A stretch of 5,555 nt of DNA. Source: Deltaproteobacteria bacterium (lineage in GTDB: Bacteria; Desulfobacterota; Syntrophia; Syntrophales; UBA2185). Below, piece by piece: positions 1 through 5,401 of the stretch; positions within the stretch are counted from its first letter, which is position 1, and each line of letters starts with the position of its first letter. The stretch is taken from contig JAPLJQ010000141.1 of NCBI GenBank assembly GCA_026388495.1, positions 1-5,555 on the forward strand, given 5' to 3'. The position numbers were made by a program, and so were the translations under genes. The notes under the pieces were generated by a model that saw nothing but the letters and a program-made list of their open reading frames with translations, was not told the DNA's origin and made no database searches.

Positions 1-152
1 TCTTCCACAAGGATTGACGATACAACAGGGAGGGGATTCTCGTAAAAGAAGGTCTTGCAGCTCTGACAGAAGTCTCTCAGTATGTCATCTTCCGTCTTTT
101 TTATAGTTTTAGCGCCGCAATAGGGACAAAATATCCTGGCTTTTTTTCTCAT
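1..152 (-). CDS. Nudix hydrolase with N-terminal zinc ribbon, partial (N-terminus only)
   Basis: Fifty codons of the N-terminus are present and the rest lies beyond the left edge. The peptide carries two cysteine pairs, CPYC (C9, C12) and CQSC (C29, C32), followed by FFYENPLPVVSSILVE. A four-cysteine zinc ribbon leading into a YENP-x-PVV strand is the usual opening of zinc-ribbon Nudix hydrolases, which cleave nucleoside diphosphates linked to another group, such as NADH or ADP-ribose. The Nudix box itself is not in the window, so catalytic competence and substrate cannot be judged. The ATG at 152 overlaps the stop of the upstream methyltransferase by four bases (ATGA), which suggests translational coupling. 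An AGG lies 7 bases upstream of the start. The domain call is family knowledge applied to a short fragment; a zinc-ribbon protein of another kind is possible but less likely. Confidence 0.72.
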   Translation of the reverse strand, partial: MRKKARIFCPYCGAKTIKKTEDDILRDFCQSCKTFFYENPLPVVSSILVE

Positions 153-1006
153 CGCCGTGCCTGACCCTTTAAAGGTGACGAACAGATAAATATCCTGTCA
201 TTCTTCGATATGGTAAATCCGTCCCGCAGAAAAGACGGTTGTTGAAATTGCACGGACAGGGCATGAACAACCCATTCCATTTCAACATTGGTTCCGGAAA
301 GAAGAAAGGGACTTTTAAAGGAAAGATATTCTACGATCCGGGGACCGTCTTCGGGCCGGAAGACCAGAGAATTGCCAAAGTCAACGGTTGTCACACGGCC
401 GAACCACGGCGTCAGCATCTCCATCCCGTTTTCCGACGAGAACTGGCTGATGATCTTTTCAAGAGGAAGGTGTTCTTCTTTCAGTATATTGTTTTTTTTC
501 AGGATGTCTTTTGTGACGGTTATCAGTTCCTTCATGTTATTTTTATCATGCGTGATGACGATAAAAATACCGTCGGGGGCCAGTATCCGGGATATCTCCG
601 CTATGGCGTCGGGAAAGAAGTAAAGGGCATAACTGCACAGGACAAGATCAAATGTTTGGCTTGTAAATTTTTTTATCAGTGACGCGCCCGCGGAGAAAAA
701 TCTGCCTTCGAGGCCGGTGTTTTTGCACGTATCGAGAAACGCTTCTTCATAACCTCCGATCACATCTACACCGGTTATAACCGCCAGGGGATGAACCCTT
801 CCTTTCAATGCCTCGGTGAATAATCCGAAACCGCAACCGAGATCAAGAAGGTTTCGACATCCTCCGAGTTCAAGCCCATTGAGGGCGACTTCTCTCACAT
901 CATCACGGTTCGTAGAGTGCCTGCGGATCAGACTCGCCATCGACCGGTGGGTGCGCACGTCAGTGAATACTTTGATAACTTTTGATTTTTCTTCCTTGTC
1001 CATCAT
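149..1006 (-). CDS. Class I SAM-dependent methyltransferase, substrate unknown
   Basis: A 285-residue cytoplasmic protein with the Rossmann-fold methyltransferase signature. Motif I is LLDLGCGFG (53-61), the glycine-rich SAM loop. The acidic residue that usually holds the ribose hydroxyls is D81 in GVDVI. The motif IV region is FDLVLCSYALYFFPD (119-133), and ILAPDGIFIVITHD (141-154) is the typical strand before the C-terminal half. This matches the Methyltransf_11/25-type fold. The last 130 residues have no motif I recognise and should set the acceptor, which cannot be named from sequence alone. The start is ATG-ATG at 1006/1003 with a weak GGA about 8 bases upstream; the second ATG is equally possible. 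It lies 15 bases downstream of the small exported protein gene and overlaps the Nudix gene by 4 bases, so it is probably the third gene of one transcript. Confidence 0.85.
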   Translation of the reverse strand: MMDKEEKSKVIKVFTDVRTHRSMASLIRRHSTNRDDVREVALNGLELGGCRNLLDLGCGFGLFTEALKGRVHPLAVITGVDVIGGYEEAFLDTCKNTGLEGRFFSAGASLIKKFTSQTFDLVLCSYALYFFPDAIAEISRILAPDGIFIVITHDKNNMKELITVTKDILKKNNILKEEHLPLEKIISQFSSENGMEMLTPWFGRVTTVDFGNSLVFRPEDGPRIVEYLSFKSPFLLSGTNVEMEWVVHALSVQFQQPSFLRDGFTISKNDRIFICSSPLKGQARR

Positions 1007-1021
1007 AACATTATTCCGGCA

Positions 1022-1492
1022 TTAAAACTCTATCCCCAGATTCAGCTGAGGTTCAAAAATCCTGCCAATGGATTCGAAGGTGTCCCGATACTGAAAATTA
1101 AGGAACATGGACGGGAGGGATTTGACGGCAATAAATTTACCGCTGCCGTTGTCAACTAACTGATGTACGTCTATATTTCTCTGGTCCATGACAAGGCTGG
1201 ATAAATATAGTTTGATTTTTCTATATTTGAATATACCAGGATTTTCGTCACTTTTTAAATCCGGGCCGCCACCCCCCTCTTCTTTAAATACATCCCGGAT
1301 TGAAGACAAGTCATCTGTCGGCAATAACCCGATCTTTTCCGGCATAGCGGAGGGGGCATATAAAATAAGGTCGCTCCTTGTCTGAAACCGTTTCCAATCA
1401 AAGGCCATCCCAAAAGCTTGTTCCGGCAAGATGGTCATGGTCATCAGCAGGATTACAAAAAATGTAACTTTCAGGCCATCACGTGTGTTCAT
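1022..1492 (-). CDS. Small exported protein of unknown function, possible outer-membrane C-terminus
   Basis: 156 residues; no family recognised. The first 28 residues have a short charged start (K8), a hydrophobic core (TFFVILLMTMTIL) and a small-residue end (QAFG or FGMA), so Sec export is likely. The mature part has a GGGG stretch near residue 75 and no cysteine, which excludes a lipoprotein. The C-terminus LNLGIEF ends in Phe, with hydrophobic residues at -1, -3, -5 and -7. That is the pattern of the beta-signal read by the BAM complex in outer-membrane beta-barrels. At this length it could form only a few strands or be the tail of a decayed barrel, so the outer-membrane placement is an inference. 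The start has an AGG 7 bases upstream. It sits 16 bases after the amidase stop and 15 bases before the methyltransferase, so it is probably co-transcribed with the cell-wall amidase. Confidence 0.7.
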   Translation of the reverse strand: MNTRDGLKVTFFVILLMTMTILPEQAFGMAFDWKRFQTRSDLILYAPSAMPEKIGLLPTDDLSSIRDVFKEEGGGGPDLKSDENPGIFKYRKIKLYLSSLVMDQRNIDVHQLVDNGSGKFIAVKSLPSMFLNFQYRDTFESIGRIFEPQLNLGIEF

Positions 1493-1508
1493 TACCCAAC
1501 CTGTTTTG

Positions 1509-3404
1509 TCATGATGTCGTCTGTGGGAGTTTGAGTTTCTGGTTTACATACAGCGAATCGGTCTGTTTCATCCGGTTTAACTTTCTCAGTTCGCTGACAC
1601 TGGTTTTATATTTTTTCGCTATCCTGCCGAGGGTGTCCCCTCTTTTTACTATGTATGTGGCAATCACTGACGGGGAAACAGATCCTGCCATCTTCAACTT
1701 TTTGCCCGCATACAGGGGGTCTTTCATTTTCATATGGTTCAGTTTCAACAGTGCGCCGATCGTCGTATTGTTCTTCCTGGCAATTTTATCCAGCGTATCT
1801 CCCTTTTTCACCTGATAGACAGATATGGATTGTACTGATTTCTGAACATGTTTATCGTCAGGGGCCGATCTTGCTGTCTTTACTTTTTCCGAAGCAGCCT
1901 TATCCTTTCCCGTATCCGGAATCTTCAACATCCGGCCTGCATACAGGGGATCTTTCAATTTCATCTCGTTCAGCTTTAACAGCATGCCCATCGTTGTGCC
2001 GTGTTTTTTTGCAATGTTGTCGAGGGTATCGCCTTTGGAAATCCTGTATGAGAATACCCGGGGTTTAGATGAGATTTCCCTTCCTTCAGCGTCATCTCCT
2101 GTCCTTTTCATAACCCCTTTTTTGACAACGGAAGAACCCCTTTTCCCCTGCCCTTCCCCTGTTTCCCTGACGTCTTTGACTTTTTTGACGTCTTTGAGGT
2201 CTTGATCATCCTTCTCGTCTCTGTCTTCCTTATTGTCCGTCTTTGTGACAATGACCTCCGGCGTTGTGGCAGGGTGAACGGGCAGAAATTCTGTTGCCGC
2301 GGATGCAATGGCTTTGGCGATCTCCATCTGATAGCGGCTGGTTCGCAACAAAAGTTCTTCCTTCGGATTCGAAATGTAGGCTGTTTCCACAAGAATAGAG
2401 GGGATTTCCGGCAATTTCAGCACCCGGAACTGGGCCTCCTGGACGGTGCCGAATTTAACACGGCCCACTGTGTTGAGGTGTCTCAGCACATTGCTGCCAA
2501 AAACCTTCGATGAGTTGATCGTATTGGTTTGAAACATGTTCAATATAATGGGATCCGATTCATCGCTGCTTTCTCCGTTGGAAGAACCGCCAACAATATC
2601 TGCCAGGTTTTCCCGTCTTGCAAGGAACTTCGCCGCTTCGCTGCTCGCTCCTCTGACAGACAGGCAGTACACAGAACTTCCCCTGGCATCCCTTCTTCTG
2701 AAGGCATCGGCATGAATGCTGATAAAAAGATCGGCGCCGTACTCTCTCGCGATTTTTAATCTCTTTTTAAAAGGGACATAATAATCTCCATCCCTGGTCA
2801 GGAAGGCGCGATATCCTTCCTTTTTGTTTAAAATGGTCCTCAATTTTCTGCTGATTTCAAGAACAACCCTCTTTTCATAAGTGCGGTGCCGCCCGACTGC
2901 CCCGGGATCGTCTCCTCCATGACCAGGGTCGATGACAACAATTTTGTTTTTTCTTGAAACCTTAACTTCTTCTCTTGCCTGAGTTTCCTGCTTCTCAACA
3001 TCCGGGATTTCGATATCGATAACCACCCGATCCGGCTTATCATCATACTGATTTAATTTAAATACCTTCGATTCTACATTCGCGTCAATGAACAGCTCAA
3101 CTTTCACGCCCCCTTCCCGAAGGGCTGTCACGAGAACTTTATCAATCCCCGGTTTCTTCAAGATTATTTCGTGCGGGAGGGCTTTGTAAAATTTTGCATG
3201 CTTAAAATGAATGAGGATCTTTTTTTCCGCTTTTTCGACCGTATAGGGGACATCTTCACTCGTATCAATGACGATCCTTGTATGATCGGGGGCGGCCCAA
3301 TGTCTGACATTCAGAATTTTATTCTGAGCCATGGCGTGAAGGGGCAAACATGATATGAAAAGAAAGGCGGCCAGGCCTGCTATTTTTAAGATTTTGGTCA
3401 GCAT
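1509..3404 (-). CDS. N-acetylmuramoyl-L-alanine amidase (AMIN - Amidase_3 - three LysM)
   Basis: A 631-residue periplasmic zinc amidase that cuts the bond between N-acetylmuramic acid and the peptide stem of peptidoglycan; the family mostly acts in daughter-cell separation. A signal peptide covers 1-26 (cleavage after AMA). An AMIN targeting domain spans about 29-134, Amidase_3 about 154-374, then a highly charged Lys/Asp/Glu linker. LysM repeats lie near 451-495, 528-572 and 582-627, each opening with GDTL. Zinc ligands are H162 (DPGHGG), E177 (TYEKR) and H231 (SIHAD); the catalytic Glu is E340 (LVETAYISN). The ENLADIVGG segment after SIHAD resembles the AmiB/AmiC insert that blocks the active site until an activator binds. 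The overall plan is closest to AmiC/AmiB, with more LysM copies than E. coli AmiB. I chose the ATG at 3404 because it begins the signal peptide and has AAGAGG 9 bases upstream. The frame stays open to 3503, but that extension would bury the signal peptide. It is probably the first gene of the group. Confidence 0.93.
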   Translation of the reverse strand: MLTKILKIAGLAAFLFISCLPLHAMAQNKILNVRHWAAPDHTRIVIDTSEDVPYTVEKAEKKILIHFKHAKFYKALPHEIILKKPGIDKVLVTALREGGVKVELFIDANVESKVFKLNQYDDKPDRVVIDIEIPDVEKQETQAREEVKVSRKNKIVVIDPGHGGDDPGAVGRHRTYEKRVVLEISRKLRTILNKKEGYRAFLTRDGDYYVPFKKRLKIAREYGADLFISIHADAFRRRDARGSSVYCLSVRGASSEAAKFLARRENLADIVGGSSNGESSDESDPIILNMFQTNTINSSKVFGSNVLRHLNTVGRVKFGTVQEAQFRVLKLPEIPSILVETAYISNPKEELLLRTSRYQMEIAKAIASAATEFLPVHPATTPEVIVTKTDNKEDRDEKDDQDLKDVKKVKDVRETGEGQGKRGSSVVKKGVMKRTGDDAEGREISSKPRVFSYRISKGDTLDNIAKKHGTTMGMLLKLNEMKLKDPLYAGRMLKIPDTGKDKAASEKVKTARSAPDDKHVQKSVQSISVYQVKKGDTLDKIARKNNTTIGALLKLNHMKMKDPLYAGKKLKMAGSVSPSVIATYIVKRGDTLGRIAKKYKTSVSELRKLNRMKQTDSLYVNQKLKLPQTTS

Positions 3405-3413
3405 TGGGTAATT

Positions 3414-3419
3414 CCTCTT
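3414..3419 (-). promoter_or_regulatory. Ribosome binding site of the amidase gene (decides the start)
   Basis: AAGAGG on the minus strand, 9 bases before the ATG at 3404. It is the only good Shine-Dalgarno match near a start in this frame, and it places translation at the first residue of the signal peptide, not at the upstream in-frame ATG at 3503. Confidence 0.7.
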
Positions 3420-3429
3420 AATTTTTTTG

Positions 3430-3458
3430 AATCTATCAGATTGATCAGGGGATTTCAA
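3430..3458 (-). promoter_or_regulatory. Candidate sigma-70 promoter of the amidase gene group
   Basis: On the minus strand, TTGAAA (3458-3453, 5 of 6 to consensus) and TAGATT (3435-3430, 4 of 6) are separated by 17 bases. Transcription would begin near 3423, giving a leader of about 20 bases that contains the AAGAGG site. Position and spacing are good, but the -10 is imperfect. The -35 lies in the loop of the inverted repeat at 3444-3465. Confidence 0.4.
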
Positions 3459-3470
3459 CCCTGATATAGA
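3441..3470 (+). promoter_or_regulatory. Candidate sigma-70 promoter of metF
   Basis: TTGATC (3441-3446, 4 of 6) and TATAGA (3465-3470, 4 of 6) are separated by 18 bases, with a predicted start near 3477 and a leader of about 56 bases. It overlaps the core of the opposing amidase promoter. An alternative is the perfect TTGACA at 3478-3483, but no convincing -10 follows at 16-18 bases. Confidence 0.3.
3444..3465. repeat. Inverted repeat in the amidase/metF divergent spacer, candidate operator
   Basis: ATCAGGG (3444-3450) and CCCTGAT (3459-3465) form a perfect 7-base inverted repeat around 8 bases. It covers the -35 of the candidate amidase promoter and sits between the -35 and -10 of the candidate metF promoter. 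The layout suits a dimeric repressor that controls both genes. No T-run follows on either strand, so a terminator is unlikely. Regulator and function are unknown; chance occurrence cannot be excluded. Confidence 0.4.
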
Positions 3471-3520
3471 AAATGTATTGACAATCCCTCTTCTTAGTGA
3501 CATTTCACAGGGAAAAAAGC

Positions 3521-3524
3521 AGGA
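3521..3524 (+). promoter_or_regulatory. Ribosome binding site of metF (decides the start)
   Basis: AGGA lies 8 bases before the ATG at 3533. It supports that start over the in-frame ATG at 3497, which would add 12 residues not expected in MetF proteins and would run into the divergent leader region. Confidence 0.6.
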
Positions 3525-3532
3525 ACGCCCAT

Positions 3533-4441
3533 ATGAAAATCAGAGATATCTGCTTTCGGAATAAATTTACCTTATCGTTTGAAGTGTTTCCCCCTGTCCG
3601 TGAAGGCAACGTCGAAAATCTCTTTTCCACCATCCAGGAACTCAAGGAGATGAAACCCGATTTCATTTCCGTAACCTACGGCGCCGGCGGCGGCACAAGG
3701 GGCACGTCCATCGAAATCGCATCGAAGGTCAAGAATGAATTCGTCATGGACGTCATTGCCCATTTAACCTGCGTGCAGGCAACAAAAGACGATATTGCAA
3801 AGATTCTGAAAGAATTTAAAAAGGAAAATATTGAAAACGTCCTTGCCTTAAGAGGCGATCCCCCGGAGGGTGAAACACGGTTTCAAAAAACGGCAGGGGG
3901 GTTCGGCTATGCAAGCGATCTTGTCGAATTTATCAACTCCTTAAACAACTTTTCCATAGGTGTCGCCGGATACCCGGAAGGGCACCTGGAAGCACCAAGT
4001 CTTGACGCCGACATGGCAAATCTGAAGCGCAAGGTTGATGCGGGCGCCGATTTCGTCATCACACAACTGTTCTTCAACAATGATTCTTTTTACAGTTTCC
4101 GGGATCGCGCCCTGAAAATGAAAATCCGTGTCCCGATTATTCCCGGAATCTTCCCCATTCTTAACTATAGGCAGATCGAGCGCATCGTGTCGCTTTCAGG
4201 CGCCAAAACATCATCCGGCCTTGGCATCAAAATCCCGTCAGGCTTTGGAAGCCGGATAGAAAAATTAAAAGATAAACCGGAAGAAGTAGAAAAATACGGC
4301 ATAGAATACGCGACTGTTCAAGTGGAAAATCTGCTGAAAAACGGGGTATCCGGCCTGCATCTTTACTGCATGAACAAAAGTCAGCCGGTGAAACAGATCC
4401 TGGGGGAGATCGCATTGCCCCGTCAAACATGCATCACATAA
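3533..4441 (+). CDS. metF: Methylenetetrahydrofolate reductase (5,10-CH2-H4folate to 5-CH3-H4folate)
   Basis: A 302-residue cytoplasmic FAD-binding TIM-barrel enzyme that reduces 5,10-methylenetetrahydrofolate to 5-methyltetrahydrofolate. The product is the methyl donor for methionine synthesis and, in acetogens and many sulfate reducers or syntrophs, part of the methyl branch of the Wood-Ljungdahl pathway. Hallmarks in order: FEVFPP, with E17 matching the E. coli catalytic Glu28; SVTYGAGGG (47-55); QATKDDI (82-88); ALRGDPP, with D109 matching E. coli Asp120; VAGYPEGH (144-151); TQLFFNN (177-183); PIIPGIFPI (201-209); and GLHLYCMN (274-281). Length matches bacterial MetF of about 290-310 residues, with no fused regulatory domain. 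The ATG at 3533 was chosen for its AGGA at 8 bases. The gene is transcribed away from the amidase group and stands alone before the tRNA. Electron donor (NADH, ferredoxin or a partner complex) cannot be read from this sequence, and no MetV-like partner gene is adjacent. Confidence 0.95.
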   Translation: MKIRDICFRNKFTLSFEVFPPVREGNVENLFSTIQELKEMKPDFISVTYGAGGGTRGTSIEIASKVKNEFVMDVIAHLTCVQATKDDIAKILKEFKKENIENVLALRGDPPEGETRFQKTAGGFGYASDLVEFINSLNNFSIGVAGYPEGHLEAPSLDADMANLKRKVDAGADFVITQLFFNNDSFYSFRDRALKMKIRVPIIPGIFPILNYRQIERIVSLSGAKTSSGLGIKIPSGFGSRIEKLKDKPEEVEKYGIEYATVQVENLLKNGVSGLHLYCMNKSQPVKQILGEIALPRQTCIT

Positions 4442-4459
4442 AAAGATGTAGAAAAGATA

Positions 4460-4488
4460 TTGTATATTTTCTCCGTACCTTATATAAA
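4460..4488 (+). promoter_or_regulatory. Candidate promoter of tRNA-Arg
   Basis: TTGTAT (4460-4465, 3 of 6) and TATAAA (4483-4488, 5 of 6) are separated by 17 bases. Transcription would start near 4495, about 30 bases before the mature tRNA. The strong -10 and suitable position support it; the -35 is weak. Confidence 0.4.
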
Positions 4489-4525
4489 ACATCCTCTCCA
4501 GAAAATTTCTGCCATGATCAGAGAC

Positions 4526-4602
4526 GGGCGATTAGCTCAGATGGATAGAGCGTTGGCCTCCGAAGCCAAAGGCCCTGGGTTCGAGTCCCAGATCGCCCGC
4601 CA
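4526..4602 (+). tRNA. tRNA-Arg, anticodon CCG (reads CGG)
   Basis: A complete 77-base cloverleaf. The acceptor stem GGGCGAT (4526-4532) pairs with ATCGCCC (4592-4598), followed by discriminator G and an encoded CCA (4600-4602). The D stem is GCTC (4535-4538) with GAGC (4548-4551). The anticodon stem TTGGC (4553-4557) pairs with GCCAA (4565-4569) around the seven-base loop CTCCGAA, giving anticodon CCG at 4560-4562. The T stem CTGGG (4575-4579) pairs with CCCAG (4587-4591) around TTCGAGT. All stems pair without mismatch. Arg tRNAs are frequent integration sites, and the sequence beyond this gene looks accessory, but I found no second copy of the tRNA 3' end in the window to mark an attachment site. 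Confidence 0.98.
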
Positions 4603-4613
4603 ATATAACCAGT

Positions 4614-4646
4614 GGCTTAGATGAAAATCTGGCCCCTTTTTCTTTT
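4614..4646 (+). terminator. Possible Rho-independent terminator after tRNA-Arg
   Basis: GGCTTAGAT (4614-4622), loop GAAA, then ATCTGGCCC (4627-4635), followed by the T-rich tract 4637-4646. The stem has four Watson-Crick pairs next to the loop, two G-U pairs, one C-C mismatch and two closing G-C pairs. It sits 12 bases after the tRNA. The shape is right, but the stem is imperfect. Confidence 0.4.
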
Positions 4647-4705
4647 CCTGAAAATCCATTTCCAACCTCTATGGCAATCGGAATTGCGACCAAAACGGCA
4701 TAAAG

Positions 4706-4731
4706 TCCGAATAAGTCTTGACTTTTTCGGA
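4706..4731. promoter_or_regulatory. 26-base palindrome over the ATPase promoter, candidate operator
   Basis: TCCGAATAAGTC (4706-4717) and GACTTTTTCGGA (4720-4731) form 12-base inverted arms with one mismatch around a two-base centre. AA and TT at 4703-4704 and 4733-4734 extend the symmetry past one unpaired position. The right arm contains most of the -35 hexamer, so a protein bound here would block RNA polymerase. This is the classic arrangement of a repressor or autoregulator site; the binding protein is unknown. Confidence 0.5.
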
Positions 4732-4745
4732 GTTCTGGTTATAAT
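4718..4745 (+). promoter_or_regulatory. Near-consensus sigma-70 promoter of the truncated ATPase gene
   Basis: TTGACT (4718-4723, 5 of 6) and TATAAT (4740-4745, perfect) are separated by 16 bases. It is the best promoter match in the window. The expected start is near 4752, which is at or one base before the ATG at 4753, so the transcript would be leaderless or nearly so. Confidence 0.7.
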
Positions 4746-4752
4746 GGTCGCC

Positions 4753-5094
4753 ATGAATAGGTATCTTGAAAAATATATTCAGAAAGATCTTAAAAGAAAG
4801 ATCGTACTGCTTACCGGTCCGAGGCAGACAGGCAAGACGACCCTTGCGATGATGCTGAAGGAAAACTTCGATTATTTTAATTACGACAATGCCGAGCACC
4901 GTTTAAACCTGATGGAGAAGACCTGGGACCGTTCCAGAGACCTGGTTATTTTTGACGAACTCCATAAGATGAAGAATTGGAAATCATGGCTCAAGGGCAT
5001 TTATGATACCGAAACAATTCCCCCCTCCATTATTGTCACCGGCAGCGCAAAGCTTGATGCCTACAAAAATGTCCGCCCAAAACTGGCTGTCTGA
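4753..5094 (+). pseudogene. Truncated AAA_14-family ATPase (N-terminal third)
   Basis: 113 residues. Walker A is GPRQTGKT (22-29), Walker B is LVIFDE (64-69), and IIVTGSA (93-99) matches the sensor strand of AAA_14 ATPases. These proteins normally run to about 370-400 residues and carry a C-terminal DUF4143 domain; their cellular role is poorly defined. Here similarity to the family pattern ends at DAYKNV (102-107). Where relatives usually continue with a G-D-S-L-A-G-R-like segment, this reads RPKLAV and stops, so the end of the AAA domain and DUF4143 are missing. The ATG at 4753 was chosen over in-frame ATGs at 4744 and 4621: 4744 lies inside the -10 box, and a start at 4621 would span the promoter. 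The promoter is intact, so a short NTPase fragment might still be made. The break looks like a deletion or replacement, not a simple point mutation. Confidence 0.8.
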
Positions 5095-5231
5095 AATCAG
5101 TCTTGAATGACCTACTTGTCGAGGAAGGCGGCTTCACACCTGTGCATTTCGCTTTGTAACAGGAAAGAATTCAAGCATGTATTTCCCTGATGAAGATGCT
5201 ATCCCCTCCTTCCTGAAATGTTTGCTTGGTC
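5095..5231. other. Non-coding remnant between the broken ATPase and the palindrome cluster
   Basis: No reading frame with a credible start and length is present on either strand. One plus-strand frame, offset from the ATPase, stays open to TAA at 5157-5159 and ends in LLVEEGGFTPVHFAL. Another begins at ATG 5178 with MYFPDEDAIPSFLKCLLGLGG but runs through the palindrome and has no recognisable family. Both could be debris of an inserted or deleted gene. With the repeats that follow, this forms a stretch of about 330 bases without a supportable gene. Confidence 0.5.
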
Positions 5232-5262
5232 TTGGGGGACAGATTTCAAATCTGTCCCCCAA
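5232..5262. repeat. Perfect 31-base palindrome (REP/MITE-like hairpin)
   Basis: TTGGGGGACAGATTT (5232-5246) and AAATCTGTCCCCCAA (5248-5262) are exact inverted arms of 15 bases around a single C. Hairpins with a GGGGACAGATTT core are, from general knowledge, recurrent dispersed repeats in many environmental bacterial genomes, often near IS200/REP-associated transposases. No transposase is present here. The A-run after the right arm would give a terminator-like T-run for minus-strand transcripts only if placed on the other side, so a terminator role is not evident. Confidence 0.85.
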
Positions 5263-5290
5263 AAAGAATCAAGGCAAAACTTTTTGAGGG
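5256..5290. repeat. Second hairpin sharing the right arm of the 31-base palindrome
   Basis: CCCCCAAAAAG (5256-5266) pairs with CTTTTTGAGGG (5280-5290) with one mismatch in 11, around a 13-base loop. The stem reuses part of the right arm of the preceding palindrome, so the two structures are mutually exclusive in one strand. Confidence 0.55.
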
Positions 5291-5299
5291 TCGTGTGAT

Positions 5300-5379
5300 T
5301 CGTTAATAAGATCAATAGCCTAAATAGCGTCGGAGCTCCGACACTATTTATAACAAAGGCAGTGTCATAGACTTAACGA
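5300..5379. repeat. Imperfect 80-base inverted-repeat element with a 30-base palindromic core
   Basis: The core (5321-5350) is TAAATAG, C, the perfect palindrome GTCGGAGCTCCGAC (5329-5342), A, CTATTTA: 15-base arms with one mismatch. Symmetry continues outward less perfectly. TCGTTAA (5300-5306) is matched by TTAACGA (5373-5379), and there are GCC/GGC blocks between, with about 8 extra bases on the right side. This looks like a small mobile or once-mobile hairpin element with degenerate ends. No target-site duplication is clear. Confidence 0.65.
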
Positions 5380-5401
5380 GTCGGTTAATCATAGGGTAGA
5401 C

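Noticed and set aside
239..682. Plus-strand open frames inside the methyltransferase, and similar long open frames opposite or inside the amidase
   Set aside because: They mirror genes with clear family motifs, have no recognisable domains and no ribosome binding sites, so they are shadows.
3405..3503. 33-residue N-terminal extension of the amidase from the ATG at 3503
   Set aside because: It would place the signal peptide internally, has no ribosome binding site, and overlaps the opposing metF leader. The ATG at 3404 has AAGAGG at 9 bases and begins the signal peptide.
3478..3506. Perfect TTGACA at 3478-3483 as the metF promoter
   Set aside because: Spacers of 16-18 bases give ACATTT, CATTTC or ATTTCA, none a convincing -10; kept only as an alternative.
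3497..3532. 12-residue N-terminal extension of MetF from the ATG at 3497
   Set aside because: The extension does not match the compact MetF N-terminus, and the ATG at 3533 has AGGA at 8 bases.
3405..3532. SAM or other methionine riboswitch ahead of metF
   Set aside because: The predicted leader is about 56 bases, with no multi-stem fold and no terminator ahead of the ATG; too short for known SAM riboswitch classes plus an expression platform.
4441..4511. Rho-independent terminator for metF
   Set aside because: Only weak AT-rich symmetry is present (around 4451-4471) and a 6-base inverted repeat CAGAAA/TTTCTG at 4499-4511, with no stable stem followed by a T-run.
4621..4752. ATPase start at 4621 adding 44 residues
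   Set aside because: The extension covers the terminator-like hairpin tail, the palindrome and the promoter, and does not resemble AAA_14 N-termini, which start just before the P-loop strand.
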